The notes under the pieces: generated by a model
The model's input: only the letters and a program-made list of their open reading frames with translations
Told to the model about the DNA's origin: nothing
Databases searched by the model: none
In this document: one piece after another, positions 20,320 to 28,871 of the stretch
How positions within the stretch are numbered: position 1 is the first letter of the stretch
Layout: the number at the start of each line of letters is the position of its first letter
Position numbers and translations under genes: made by a program
DNA from: Comamonas denitrificans
GTDB taxonomy: Bacteria; Pseudomonadota; Gammaproteobacteria; Burkholderiales; Burkholderiaceae_C
Length of the DNA stretch: 64,000 nt
Assembly (NCBI RefSeq): GCF_017368815.1
Contig: NZ_JAFNME010000009.1
Span: forward strand, 1 to 64,000
Direction of reading: 5' to 3'

Positions 20320-20574
20320 ATGACGGATTTACGGATGGATTCACCAACTGCTCCCCCCTCTGCCTTCCTCCCTGCCGACTGGAGCGCCGCGCCCGGCCCG
20401 CAATGGCGCTGGCTGGCACAAGATGCCGATGGCCAATGGTTTTGGTACCGCACCGAGCCGCAATTGGGCTGGGCCGGTGGGGTCTGGCGCAGCAATTCGC
20501 GCAACCAGCAGTTGGCCGGGCGCGGTGCCCCCAACCCAAACTGGGCCCAGTCCCTGCAAACCCGTCCAGAATAA
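20320..20574 (+). CDS. Small conserved-looking hypothetical protein
   Basis: An 84-aa hydrophilic protein, rich in Trp, Gln and Pro, with the core DGQWFWYRTEPQLGWAGGVW and an N-terminal Pro-rich part. No domain recognised and no signal peptide. Codon use resembles neighbouring genes and a strong terminator follows, which supports a real gene. The start is uncertain between 20320 and 20335. Confidence 0.6.
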   Translation: MTDLRMDSPTAPPSAFLPADWSAAPGPQWRWLAQDADGQWFWYRTEPQLGWAGGVWRSNSRNQQLAGRGAPNPNWAQSLQTRPE

Positions 20575-20584
20575 TCAGCATTTA

Positions 20585-20663
20585 AATAGCTGTTTGCGCT
20601 TTAAAACAAAAGGGTTCAGGCAGAAAACTACCTGAACCCTTTTAAATACCAGCGGGTGCAGCT
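20585..20663. repeat. AATAGCT-family intergenic repeat around a terminator
   Basis: Outer arms AGCTGTTTGCGCT and AGCGGGTGCAGCT enclose the terminator hairpin at 20608-20643. Same architecture as the copies at 31068 and 59023. Confidence 0.6.
20608..20643. terminator. Bidirectional terminator between the small hypothetical gene and apbC
   Basis: A 13-bp perfect stem AAAAGGGTTCAGG / CCTGAACCCTTTT with a 10-base loop; flanking A and T runs on each strand fit termination of both convergent genes. Confidence 0.8.
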
Positions 20664-20666
20664 CTT

Positions 20667-20684
20667 AGAACGTGTTCACGTTCT
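20667..20684. repeat. Remnant of the MITE-like repeat ends
   Basis: AGAACGTG-TT-CACGTTCT joins the outer 8 bases of both ends of the 162-bp repeat with no interior, next to the apbC stop codon. Probably an excision footprint or internally deleted copy. Confidence 0.5.
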
Positions 20685-20696
20685 TAAAACTGCTGT

Positions 20697-21794
20697 TTAC
20701 TTTTTGCGGTGAATCGAAATGGTGGGCGCTTTGGCCGCTTGCTCGGTGCTGGCCAGGGCCACTTGCACGGCCACATCGCGGGCCAGTTTTTTGTAGATGG
20801 CGGCCACTTCGCTGTCGGGCGCGGCCACCACGGTGGGCTTGCCGCTGTCGGCTTGCTCACGAATTTGCAGCGACAGGGGCAGCGCACCCAAAAAGTGCAG
20901 CCCTTTGTCTTGCGCCAGGGCCTTGCCGCCATCGTGGCCAAAAATGTGCTCCACGTGGCCGCACTGGCTGCACACGTGCATGGCCATGTTCTCCACCAGG
21001 CCCAAAATTGGCACGCTGACTTTTTCAAACATCTGAATGCCTTTGCGGGCATCGGCCAGGGCAATGTCCTGCGGCGTGGTGACGATGACAGCACCGGTCA
21101 CCGGGATGCGCTGGCTCATGGTCAGCTGGATGTCGCCCGTGCCGGGGGGCAGGTCGATGATGAGGTAATCCAGCCCGTGCCAATTGGTTTGGCGCAGCAT
21201 TTGCTCCAGCGCCTGCACGGCCATGGGGCCGCGCCAGATCATGGCTTGGTCGGGGTTCTCTAACAAAAAACCAATCGACATCAGCTGCACGCCATAGCCT
21301 TCAAGCGGCTGCATGGTTTTGCCGTCGATGCTTTGCGGTTTTTGGCCGCTGACACCAAACATCAGCGGCTGGCTGGGGCCGTAAATATCGGCATCGAGCA
21401 CGCCCACGCGGGCCCCTTCTGCCGCCAGCGCCAGGGCCAGGTTGGCGCTGGTGGTGCTTTTGCCCACCCCGCCCTTGCCCGAGGCCACGGCGATGATGTT
21501 TTTCACCCCCGGCAGCAATTGCACGCCCGGCTGCACAGCATGCGAGCGCACTTCCCAACGCACATTGGCGCTGACGTTTTGCACCCCGGCCACCGTGCGG
21601 GCGGCGGCAATCAATTGCTGGCGCAGGGGTGTCAGCAGGCTTTGCGCCGGGTAGCCCAGCACCACGTCAAAGGCCACATCCCCGCCCTCGATGGTGAGGT
21701 TGGTCAGGGCCTGGCTGGTGACAAAATCCTGGCCGGTATGCGGATCGCGCACACTGGCCAAGGCGGTGCGCAGGTCGTTTTCAAGAATAGGCAT
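20697..21794 (-). CDS. apbC: Mrp/ApbC iron-sulfur carrier ATPase
   Basis: A 365-aa P-loop ATPase. An N-terminal MIP18/DUF59-like domain (about 1-90) is followed by the deviant Walker A SGKGGVGKST near 106. The cluster-ligating pair CSQC lies near residue 280. It carries and transfers Fe-S clusters to apoproteins. In many proteobacteria mrp lies beside metG; here a four-gene signalling operon (22-28.8 kb) sits between them, suggesting insertion. Confidence 0.93.
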   Translation of the reverse strand: MPILENDLRTALASVRDPHTGQDFVTSQALTNLTIEGGDVAFDVVLGYPAQSLLTPLRQQLIAAARTVAGVQNVSANVRWEVRSHAVQPGVQLLPGVKNIIAVASGKGGVGKSTTSANLALALAAEGARVGVLDADIYGPSQPLMFGVSGQKPQSIDGKTMQPLEGYGVQLMSIGFLLENPDQAMIWRGPMAVQALEQMLRQTNWHGLDYLIIDLPPGTGDIQLTMSQRIPVTGAVIVTTPQDIALADARKGIQMFEKVSVPILGLVENMAMHVCSQCGHVEHIFGHDGGKALAQDKGLHFLGALPLSLQIREQADSGKPTVVAAPDSEVAAIYKKLARDVAVQVALASTEQAAKAPTISIHRKK

Positions 21795-21975
21795 GGTTAC
21801 TTTTCGTCGAACGTAAAAATGTCGAAAGTCTAAGCGCCATAGAGAGCCCGTATGACATGTTCGCGATCTGCACGCCCACGCTGCTGGCCGCCATCACGAG
21901 AAGGCGCGGCGGCTGGACTGTTACCATTGGCAGCTTTACCTTTCCTCCCCCTCATCGCGCCCTTTTTTGCTTGAC

Positions 21976-24225
21976 ATGGCACTTCGTCTTATCCCTTTGG
22001 CCTTGGCCCTGTGCTACTGCGCCAAGGCACTGGCCGCAGCACCTTCCCTGGAGGATGTGCAGCAGTTGCTTGATTTGTCGCTGGAAGACTTGATCGCCAC
22101 CCCCGTGGTGACCGCGTCACGCCAAAGCGAAACACGCGACCAGACACCGGCGCACGTCATGGTGTTCACGCGCGAGCAAATTCGCCAGCGGCGCTACCAA
22201 AATTTGGCCGATTTGCTCGAAGACCTGCCCGGCGTGAATTTCCAGCGTGGCACCAAGTCCTCGCAATTCAACCAATTCACGGTGCAAGGCTATCTGGGGC
22301 CGAACAAGCTGGTGCTGATGCTGGACGGCATCCGCATTGGCCAGCCCAGTGGCGGCAACATCCCGGTGGCAGAAAATTTAGCCATCTACCATGCCAAACA
22401 GGTCGAGGTGGTTTTTGGCCCCGCTGCCGCTTTGTACGGGGCCGATGCCGTGGCCGGGGTGGTGAATATCATTACCGACAACGCCACCAACGCCACCGCC
22501 AATGGGGCCACTGGTACCGCCTCGGTGGGGCTGGGGCGCTTTGGCAGCCGCGACACTTCGTTTTTCACCAGCGCCAAAATCAGCGAGCGCCTGGGCATTA
22601 GCGTCGGTGGGCACAGCCAGCGCTCTGACCGTGCGCCGCTGGATGAGTTTTACCCCGATGATTTTCAAAAAGTCGATGGCCAATTCAACGGCCGCACCGT
22701 GCTGCCCGCAGCCACGCGCGAGGCCTATACCGGCGGCATCCGCAGCAGCAGCGTGTTTGCCCGGCTGGACTTGGGCGAACCATTGACCGCTGGCTTTTAC
22801 CGCCACCGCTTCAACAGCCTGACCAGCACGGGCGACCCCTATGCCATGGCCCGCTACGACCGCGCAGCCCAATGGCAAACCACCAACGATACGGTTTATG
22901 CCCGCTACCGCCACCGCCTGGGCGAGAACCTGCACGGGAAGCTGACGCTGGACCACGCCCAGATGCAAGTCGATCCCCGCGCCTACTACAGCAACGCTTA
23001 CAACGACTTTGGCCGGGGCTACTCCTACGTGCAGGGCAAACGCACGGGCATCGAAGAAAGCCTGCACTGGCAGGTCAATGAGCGCCACCAGGTGCAAGGC
23101 GGCCTGGGCTGGCAGGAATACACGGCGATTGAAGCGGCCTCCATGCCCCAGCCCTACAACACCGACCTGTCCCCGACGGACCAAGGCATGGTGTACCCCA
23201 ACACACCGGGGTTTCGTTTCGACACCCCGCACACGCGGTTTCACAACCTCTCGGCCTACGTGCAATGGCAAGCGCAGTGGAGTGAGCAACTTTCCAGCGT
23301 GGCCGGGGTGCGGCTGGACCGCCATTCGGTCTATGGCAGCAGCGTCAATCCCCGGCTGGGGGTGGTCTTTGTCCCCAACAAAACCCATGTTTTCAAAGCC
23401 TTGTATGGCCAAGCCTTTCGTGCGCCGTCGCCTGAAGAGAGCCTGAGCACCATCGGCCACTTTGATGGTCGCCAAGATGCCGATGGCCGCTACATTGGCA
23501 CCAACTTCCGCGTCGGCAATGAGCATTTGGAGCCAGAAACTGTCCGCTCCCTGAGCCTGACCTGGGATTGGCGGCCTGCGCAGCACCTGAACTTCAGCAC
23601 CAACCTGTACCACAGCCGCATCAGCCATCTGGTGGTGAACATGCCCACCGCCGATGTCATCACCCCCCAGATGTGGCTGCAGAAACCAGAAACCAAAGGC
23701 AACGCCGGCTACCAATTTCAAAGGGGCCTGGATATCAGCGCCCAGTGGCGCTTTCGCTGGGGGCGCAACTGGACGGGCGACCTCTGGGGCAGCGCCAGTT
23801 GGATTCACGGGCGCATCAACACCGGCAATGGCATCGAATGGCAAATTCCCTATGTCGCCAGCCGCCAGCTCAAACTGGGCACCACGCTGCGCTGGCGTGA
23901 CCAATGGAGCATCACCCCCAAGCTGCGCTGGAGCAGCAGCACCACCAATGGCCGCACCAAAGCCCCCGCCAACCCCTTGCTGCCCGCTGCCCACTGCAGC
24001 AGCACCCCCAGCGCCCCCACCCGCTGCAGCACGCCAGGGGCCGCCGTGCTGGATCTGCACCTGGGCTGGCACCAACTGCTGGACGGCAAAGCCACGCTGT
24101 GGCTGGACGTGACCAACGTGCTGGACAAGCGCTACTACGCCGCCGGTGGCGGGGGCAGCATGACGTTTTGGGACATGCCCCAGCAGCCCCGGCGCTGGAT
24201 GCTCACCCTCGACTACCGCTTTTAG
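21976..24225 (+). CDS. TonB-dependent outer-membrane receptor of signalling operon 1
   Basis: A 749-aa receptor with a signal peptide (cleavage near AKALAA), plug domain (LADLLEDLPGVNFQRG ... ADAVAGVVNIIT, about 45-170) and a 22-strand-type barrel ending YRF. The ATG at 21976 follows a TTG in the same frame. No riboswitch, Fur box or transport partner is seen, so the ligand is unknown. It is followed after 2 bp by a YfiR-like gene and then a CHASE8-type histidine kinase, suggesting that it serves envelope sensing rather than simple uptake (inference). Confidence 0.88.
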   Translation: MALRLIPLALALCYCAKALAAAPSLEDVQQLLDLSLEDLIATPVVTASRQSETRDQTPAHVMVFTREQIRQRRYQNLADLLEDLPGVNFQRGTKSSQFNQFTVQGYLGPNKLVLMLDGIRIGQPSGGNIPVAENLAIYHAKQVEVVFGPAAALYGADAVAGVVNIITDNATNATANGATGTASVGLGRFGSRDTSFFTSAKISERLGISVGGHSQRSDRAPLDEFYPDDFQKVDGQFNGRTVLPAATREAYTGGIRSSSVFARLDLGEPLTAGFYRHRFNSLTSTGDPYAMARYDRAAQWQTTNDTVYARYRHRLGENLHGKLTLDHAQMQVDPRAYYSNAYNDFGRGYSYVQGKRTGIEESLHWQVNERHQVQGGLGWQEYTAIEAASMPQPYNTDLSPTDQGMVYPNTPGFRFDTPHTRFHNLSAYVQWQAQWSEQLSSVAGVRLDRHSVYGSSVNPRLGVVFVPNKTHVFKALYGQAFRAPSPEESLSTIGHFDGRQDADGRYIGTNFRVGNEHLEPETVRSLSLTWDWRPAQHLNFSTNLYHSRISHLVVNMPTADVITPQMWLQKPETKGNAGYQFQRGLDISAQWRFRWGRNWTGDLWGSASWIHGRINTGNGIEWQIPYVASRQLKLGTTLRWRDQWSITPKLRWSSSTTNGRTKAPANPLLPAAHCSSTPSAPTRCSTPGAAVLDLHLGWHQLLDGKATLWLDVTNVLDKRYYAAGGGGSMTFWDMPQQPRRWMLTLDYRF

Positions 24226-24227
24226 GC

Positions 24228-24779
24228 ATGCGCACGATTTGCCTGCGGGGCCAGGCCCTCCTTCTGCTACTGATCGGCTGCACCAGCCTGCTCTGGACTG
24301 CCCCCACGGTGGCCCAGCCATCGCTGCTGGCTGTCAAAGCCGCTTTGCTCTTTAAGCTGCCACGCTTTACCTACCTCACCCACTTGGAGGGCAACAGCGT
24401 GCTCAACCTGTGCATTTTGGGCACCAACCCGTTTGGTGATGCCTTGCACGCCTTGGCCCAAACGCCCATTGATGCGCGCACCGTGGTCTTGCACACCCCC
24501 GCAACAGCTGAAACAGCGCAGGTATGCGATATTATTTTTATAGCTGATACCGCAGAAAATAAAAGAAATTTAAATGAAAACATTCAAACATTCAGCACCT
24601 ACCATGCGCTAACTGTTTCAGATATTGCAGGCTTTGCCCAAGCCGGTGGCATGGTTGAGCTGGCCGCCCACGCACAAGACAGCAGCAAAGTACACATCCT
24701 CATCAACCCCACGGCCGCTGCCCGCCAAGGCGTTAAGTTCAACGCCCAGCTGCTGCGCCTGGCCACCTTGCTGCCGTAA
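24228..24779 (+). CDS. YfiR-like periplasmic regulator (DUF4154), operon 1
   Basis: A 183-aa secreted protein with a signal peptide ending near TVAQP. Core features are VKAALLFKLPRFTYL, LNLCILGTNPFG, VCDIIFIAD and LTVSDIAGFAQAGGMVELA, which match YfiR, the periplasmic inhibitor of the YfiN diguanylate cyclase in Pseudomonas. Two cysteines at the usual positions (C-I-L-G and V-C-D) are kept. An AT-rich patch encodes residues about 98-128, perhaps a repeat-derived insertion. It overlaps the kinase start by one base (TAATG). Confidence 0.85.
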   Translation: MRTICLRGQALLLLLIGCTSLLWTAPTVAQPSLLAVKAALLFKLPRFTYLTHLEGNSVLNLCILGTNPFGDALHALAQTPIDARTVVLHTPATAETAQVCDIIFIADTAENKRNLNENIQTFSTYHALTVSDIAGFAQAGGMVELAAHAQDSSKVHILINPTAAARQGVKFNAQLLRLATLLP

Positions 24780-27700
24780 TGTTTCAGTTTCTGCCGCGTG
24801 CGCTGCGCCCCCAAACCATTCGACGCAAACTGCAATGGGGCTTTACTGCCGCCATTGTGCTGGTGCTGCTGCTGACCTTTGCCCTGATGCTGTTGCAACA
24901 ACAGCGCCTGATTCGCAGCGAATGGAGCACCGCCTTGCAAGCCCAGGCCCAGTTGATCGCCACCAACAGCCAGGCGGCGATGACCTTTGGCGACACCCAA
25001 GAGGCCGAGCGCCTGCTCTGGTCCAGCGAGGGCAACGCCGCCATCTTGCGTGCCCGGGTGCTGATTGCGCCTTACACGCCCGGAAAACCGCCCTATGCCG
25101 AATTTGCCCGCACTCCGGACATCCGCGAGCATGCCTCGCCCCCGCCACCGCCGCAGGGCAGCGGCATCGAGTTTCATGACGAGGAAGACCACGATCACCT
25201 GCTGGTGTGGGCCGCCATTCCCCACGCCGATCCCCCGGCCACGGTAGAGCTGCTGGCCTCGCTGCAGCCCATGCGCCAATCGATCCAGCGCACCACGCGC
25301 GAGACGGGGCTGACACTGCTGGCCGTGCTGCTGTTGTTTTTATGGGTCTCCCACCGTGCCGCCCGGCGCATTGCACGGCCGCTGCTGCGCCTCAATCAAC
25401 TCATGGGGAAGGTGGCCGACAACCCGGCCCTGACCGAACGCGCCAATGCCCACGGGCACGATGAGCTGGCCCAGCTGGGGCGCAGCCTGAACGACATGAT
25501 CGAGCGCCTGCAAAAGCGCGACCAGGAACTGCAGCAATACCGCGAAAACCTGGAAACCCTGGTCGAACACCGCACCCAAGCCCTGCAACACGCCACCGCA
25601 GAGGCCCAAGCGGCCAGCCGCGCCAAGTCCGACTTTCTGGCCCGCATGAGCCACGAAATTCGCACCCCCATGAACGCCATTGTGGGCCTGAGCAAGCTGC
25701 TCCTGAAAACAGAGCTTACCGCCCACCAGCGCGATTACCAAGAGAAGGTAATCGCCGCCTCGGACATGCTGCTGGGCCTGATCAACGACATCCTGGACTA
25801 CTCGCGCATCGAAGCGGGCAAGCTGGAAGTGGAGCACATTGATTTTGAAATCGACCAGCTCATGGGCAGCCTGGTGGGCCAAATGGCGCTGCGGGCCCAA
25901 CAAAAGGGGCTGGAGCTGCTGCTGCAGTCCGACCCGCACATCCCCAAAATCTTGCGCGGCGACCCGCTGCGCCTGACCCAGGTGCTGGTCAATTTGACCA
26001 GCAACGCCATCAAGTTCACCGAATTTGGTGAAGTCATCATCCGCATCCAGCTGCAAGCGCACACCCAGACTGGCGTGCGGCTGGAGTTTTCTGTGACCGA
26101 CTCGGGCATGGGCATCCCCGCCAACCGCCTGGGCCAGCTGTTCACCCCCTTCACCCAGGTGGATGACAGCATTACCCGCCGCTTTGGCGGCACCGGCCTG
26201 GGACTGGCCATTTGCCGCCAACTGGTCGAGCTGATGGGCGGGCAGATTCACGCCACCAGCCAAGAGGGCCAGGGCAGCCGCTTTTTCTTTACCCTGGAGC
26301 TGCCCGTGGCCCGCCGCGCCCAGCCGCTATTGCCCCCCAACAGCAGCGCCGCCACCTCGCCGCTGAGCGGCAAGCGCGTTCTGGTGGTGGATGACAACGC
26401 CAGTGCCCGTGAAATTTTGCACGCCACGCTGGTGCAATTTGGCATCCAGGCCGATGTGGTGGACAGCGGCCCAGCCTGCCTGCAGCGCCTGCAACAAGCC
26501 AATGCGGCCGGCACCCCCTACCACCTGGTGCTGCTCGATTGGCTGATGCCCGGCATGGATGGCATTGAAGTGGCCCGCCATATCCAGGCGGCCAACCTAA
26601 GCGCTGGCCTGCCCGGCATCTTGATGGTCACCGCCGGCAGCTACGAAAAACTCAGCCCCCAAGCGGCGCAAGTGGGCCTGCAGCATATTTTGACCAAACC
26701 GGTCAGCCCCACCGCCCTGCATGCGGCAATGTGCCAAGCCTTGCTCAGCCCCACAGCCAGCCCTACCAGCCCTACCAGCCCTGCCAGCCCCACCCCAGCG
26801 GCCCCGGCCAGCCGCTTCGATTTCAGCGCCATCGCCGGTGCCCGGGTGCTGCTGGTCGATGACGTAGAGCTCAACCGCACCGTGGCCCTGGCCTTTCTGG
26901 AAGAAACCGGCGTACAGGTCGAGATCGCCATCGACGGCCATGATGCCGTGACAAAAATACAAACGGCCCCGCCCCAGCACTACGACCTGGTGCTGATGGA
27001 CATCCAAATGCCCGTAATGGATGGCCTGACCGCCACCCAAACCATCCGCCAAGAAGCCCGGTTCAACCACCTGCCCATCATCGCCATGACCGCCCACGCC
27101 ATGGAAGGCGACCGCCAGCGCAGCCTGGATGCGGGCATGCAAGACCACCTGACCAAGCCCATCCACCTGGAGGCCCTCTACGCTGCCTTGCTGCGCTGGA
27201 TTGCCCCGCGCACCGACGCAAGCACGGGCACCCCGGCACACAGCAGCGTTCCAAGCGCTGCCACCACCATCCCAACGCTGCCAGGCATCGACACCGCCGT
27301 CGGCCTGGCCCACTGCCTGGGCCGGCCCGATTTGTACCTGCGCATCCTCGACAACTTTGTGCGCGAATTTGCCGATAGCGCCCCGCGCATCCAGGCCGCC
27401 CTCACTTCAGGCCCCCCGCACGATTGGCCCACCGCACGGCGCATTGCCCACTCCCTGAAATCAGCCGCCGCCACCCTGGGCGCAGCCACCTTGGCCGATG
27501 CCGCCAGAGTGCTGGAAAACGCCTACGCCGCCCAACAAGCGGCAACGCCCACAGAGTGGGATGCCATGCACGCCGAACTCACCCGCGTGCTGGCACTGCT
27601 CAGCGCCTTGCGGCCACCCAGCCCGCCCGCAAGTGCCACGCAGACACCCGTGGCAGCCGCTGCCGATGCGCTGATCGCCTTGTTAGACCACTTGGCCGAA

Positions 27701-27883
27701 TGCTTGCGCAACGACGATGCCAGCGCCCTGCGCCTGGTGGGCCAGCTGCCGCCCCTGCTGCCCCACAACCACCATGCCGCACTCGAAGAACTAGAGCTGA
27801 TACGGGAGAAGATTGAAGATGTTGAGTACGAAGAAGCACTTAATTTTTTATTAAGCCTGCGCAAACAACTATTAAATAAATAG
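24779..27883 (+). CDS. Hybrid histidine kinase with CHASE8-like sensor, two REC and HPt domains
   Basis: A 1034-aa inner-membrane phosphorelay protein. Order: TM1 (about 20-40), a periplasmic CHASE8-like segment (ATNSQAAMTFGDTQEAE), TM2 (about 180-198), HAMP, HisKA with the phospho-His in MSHEIRTPMN (H292), HATPase (GTGLGLAI ~471), REC1 (DD538, D587), REC2 (DD694, D741), and HPt with AHSLKSAAATLG (H891). CHASE8 is the segment YfiR acts on in YfiN, so the upstream YfiR-like protein is the probable partner. A Ser/Pro/Thr repeat linker joins the REC domains. The output is probably the downstream GGDEF regulator. Confidence 0.92.
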   Translation: MFQFLPRALRPQTIRRKLQWGFTAAIVLVLLLTFALMLLQQQRLIRSEWSTALQAQAQLIATNSQAAMTFGDTQEAERLLWSSEGNAAILRARVLIAPYTPGKPPYAEFARTPDIREHASPPPPPQGSGIEFHDEEDHDHLLVWAAIPHADPPATVELLASLQPMRQSIQRTTRETGLTLLAVLLLFLWVSHRAARRIARPLLRLNQLMGKVADNPALTERANAHGHDELAQLGRSLNDMIERLQKRDQELQQYRENLETLVEHRTQALQHATAEAQAASRAKSDFLARMSHEIRTPMNAIVGLSKLLLKTELTAHQRDYQEKVIAASDMLLGLINDILDYSRIEAGKLEVEHIDFEIDQLMGSLVGQMALRAQQKGLELLLQSDPHIPKILRGDPLRLTQVLVNLTSNAIKFTEFGEVIIRIQLQAHTQTGVRLEFSVTDSGMGIPANRLGQLFTPFTQVDDSITRRFGGTGLGLAICRQLVELMGGQIHATSQEGQGSRFFFTLELPVARRAQPLLPPNSSAATSPLSGKRVLVVDDNASAREILHATLVQFGIQADVVDSGPACLQRLQQANAAGTPYHLVLLDWLMPGMDGIEVARHIQAANLSAGLPGILMVTAGSYEKLSPQAAQVGLQHILTKPVSPTALHAAMCQALLSPTASPTSPTSPASPTPAAPASRFDFSAIAGARVLLVDDVELNRTVALAFLEETGVQVEIAIDGHDAVTKIQTAPPQHYDLVLMDIQMPVMDGLTATQTIRQEARFNHLPIIAMTAHAMEGDRQRSLDAGMQDHLTKPIHLEALYAALLRWIAPRTDASTGTPAHSSVPSAATTIPTLPGIDTAVGLAHCLGRPDLYLRILDNFVREFADSAPRIQAALTSGPPHDWPTARRIAHSLKSAAATLGAATLADAARVLENAYAAQQAATPTEWDAMHAELTRVLALLSALRPPSPPASATQTPVAAAADALIALLDHLAECLRNDDASALRLVGQLPPLLPHNHHAALEELELIREKIEDVEYEEALNFLLSLRKQLLNK

Positions 27884-27885
27884 CA

Positions 27886-28797
27886 ATGAACCTGATTAAC
27901 ACCGAATTTACCCTGCTCATCGTCGATGACGAAAAGCAAAACCGCCTGCTGCTGACCGAGCTGTTTGGCACCACATACAAAATCATCCAGGCCAAAAACG
28001 GGGTGCAAGCCCTGGAAAAAGCGCGCCAGCACCGCCCCGACCTGATCCTGCTGGATGTGCTCATGCCCGAGATGGACGGCATGGGCGTACTGCGCGAGCT
28101 CAAACGCGACGATGCCACCCGCCTCATTCCGGTGATTTTCATCACCGCGCTGGACTCGGCCACCGATGAAGCAAACGGCCTGAACCTAGGGGCCGTGGAC
28201 TACATCTCCAAGCCCTTTCACCCCCCCATCGTGCGCGTGCGCGTGCACAACCAGCTGCAGCTGGTACACCAGCGGCGCTTGCTGGAGCAGTTGGCCTCGC
28301 TGGATGGGCTGACCGGCATCCCCAACCGCCGCCAGTTCGATGCCACGCTGCTCAAAGAATGGCACCGCTGCCAGCGCAACCAGCAACCGCTGTCGCTGAT
28401 CGTGGCCGATGTTGATTTTTTCAAAAAATACAACGATGCCCTGGGCCACGCGGCCGGCGACCGCGTGCTGCAGGAAGTGGCGGCCACCTTGCGCCAAGCG
28501 GCCCGCCGCCCCGGCGACCTGGTGGCCCGCTACGGCGGAGAAGAATTTGTTCTGCTGCTGCCCGAAACCGATGCCACCAGCGCCCAGGCCCTGGCCGAGG
28601 GCTTGCAACAATTGCTGCACAGCAAGGCCTTTGCCCACCCCAACTCCAGCCTTGGCCCGTGGCTGACCATGAGCATGGGCGGCAACACCATCGTCCCCAG
28701 CACCACCGCACTCGACCCCGAATTTTTCGCCCTGGCCGATGCGGCCCTGTACCGCGCCAAACACCAAGGCCGCAACCAAGTGCGCTGGGCCAATTAA
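27886..28797 (+). CDS. Response regulator diguanylate cyclase (REC-GGDEF)
   Basis: A 303-aa cytoplasmic response regulator. REC domain with DDE at 14-16 and phospho-acceptor D57 (LLDVLMPEMDG), then a GGDEF domain starting DGLTGIPNRRQ with intact GGEEF at 217-221. The product-inhibition I-site RPGD is present 9 residues before GGEEF. It therefore should make c-di-GMP on phosphorylation and be feedback-inhibited. It starts 2 bp after the hybrid kinase and likely receives phosphate from its HPt domain. Confidence 0.93.
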   Translation: MNLINTEFTLLIVDDEKQNRLLLTELFGTTYKIIQAKNGVQALEKARQHRPDLILLDVLMPEMDGMGVLRELKRDDATRLIPVIFITALDSATDEANGLNLGAVDYISKPFHPPIVRVRVHNQLQLVHQRRLLEQLASLDGLTGIPNRRQFDATLLKEWHRCQRNQQPLSLIVADVDFFKKYNDALGHAAGDRVLQEVAATLRQAARRPGDLVARYGGEEFVLLLPETDATSAQALAEGLQQLLHSKAFAHPNSSLGPWLTMSMGGNTIVPSTTALDPEFFALADAALYRAKHQGRNQVRWAN

Positions 28798-28871
28798 GCA
28801 GGCGCTGCCCACCCGCCTAGAATTGGCCGCTTTGTTTCCTCTTTTCATTACCGCTTTTAGCGCTCCTTACC

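Noticed and set aside
21795-21975. Riboswitch upstream of the first TonB receptor
   Set aside because: No cobalamin or other conserved riboswitch core could be recognised by eye in these 180 bases.
22378-24321. 647-aa open frame antisense to the first TonB receptor
   Set aside because: Composition is that of a high-GC shadow frame (Gly/Ala/His/Val-rich without domain motifs); the plus strand has a clear receptor.
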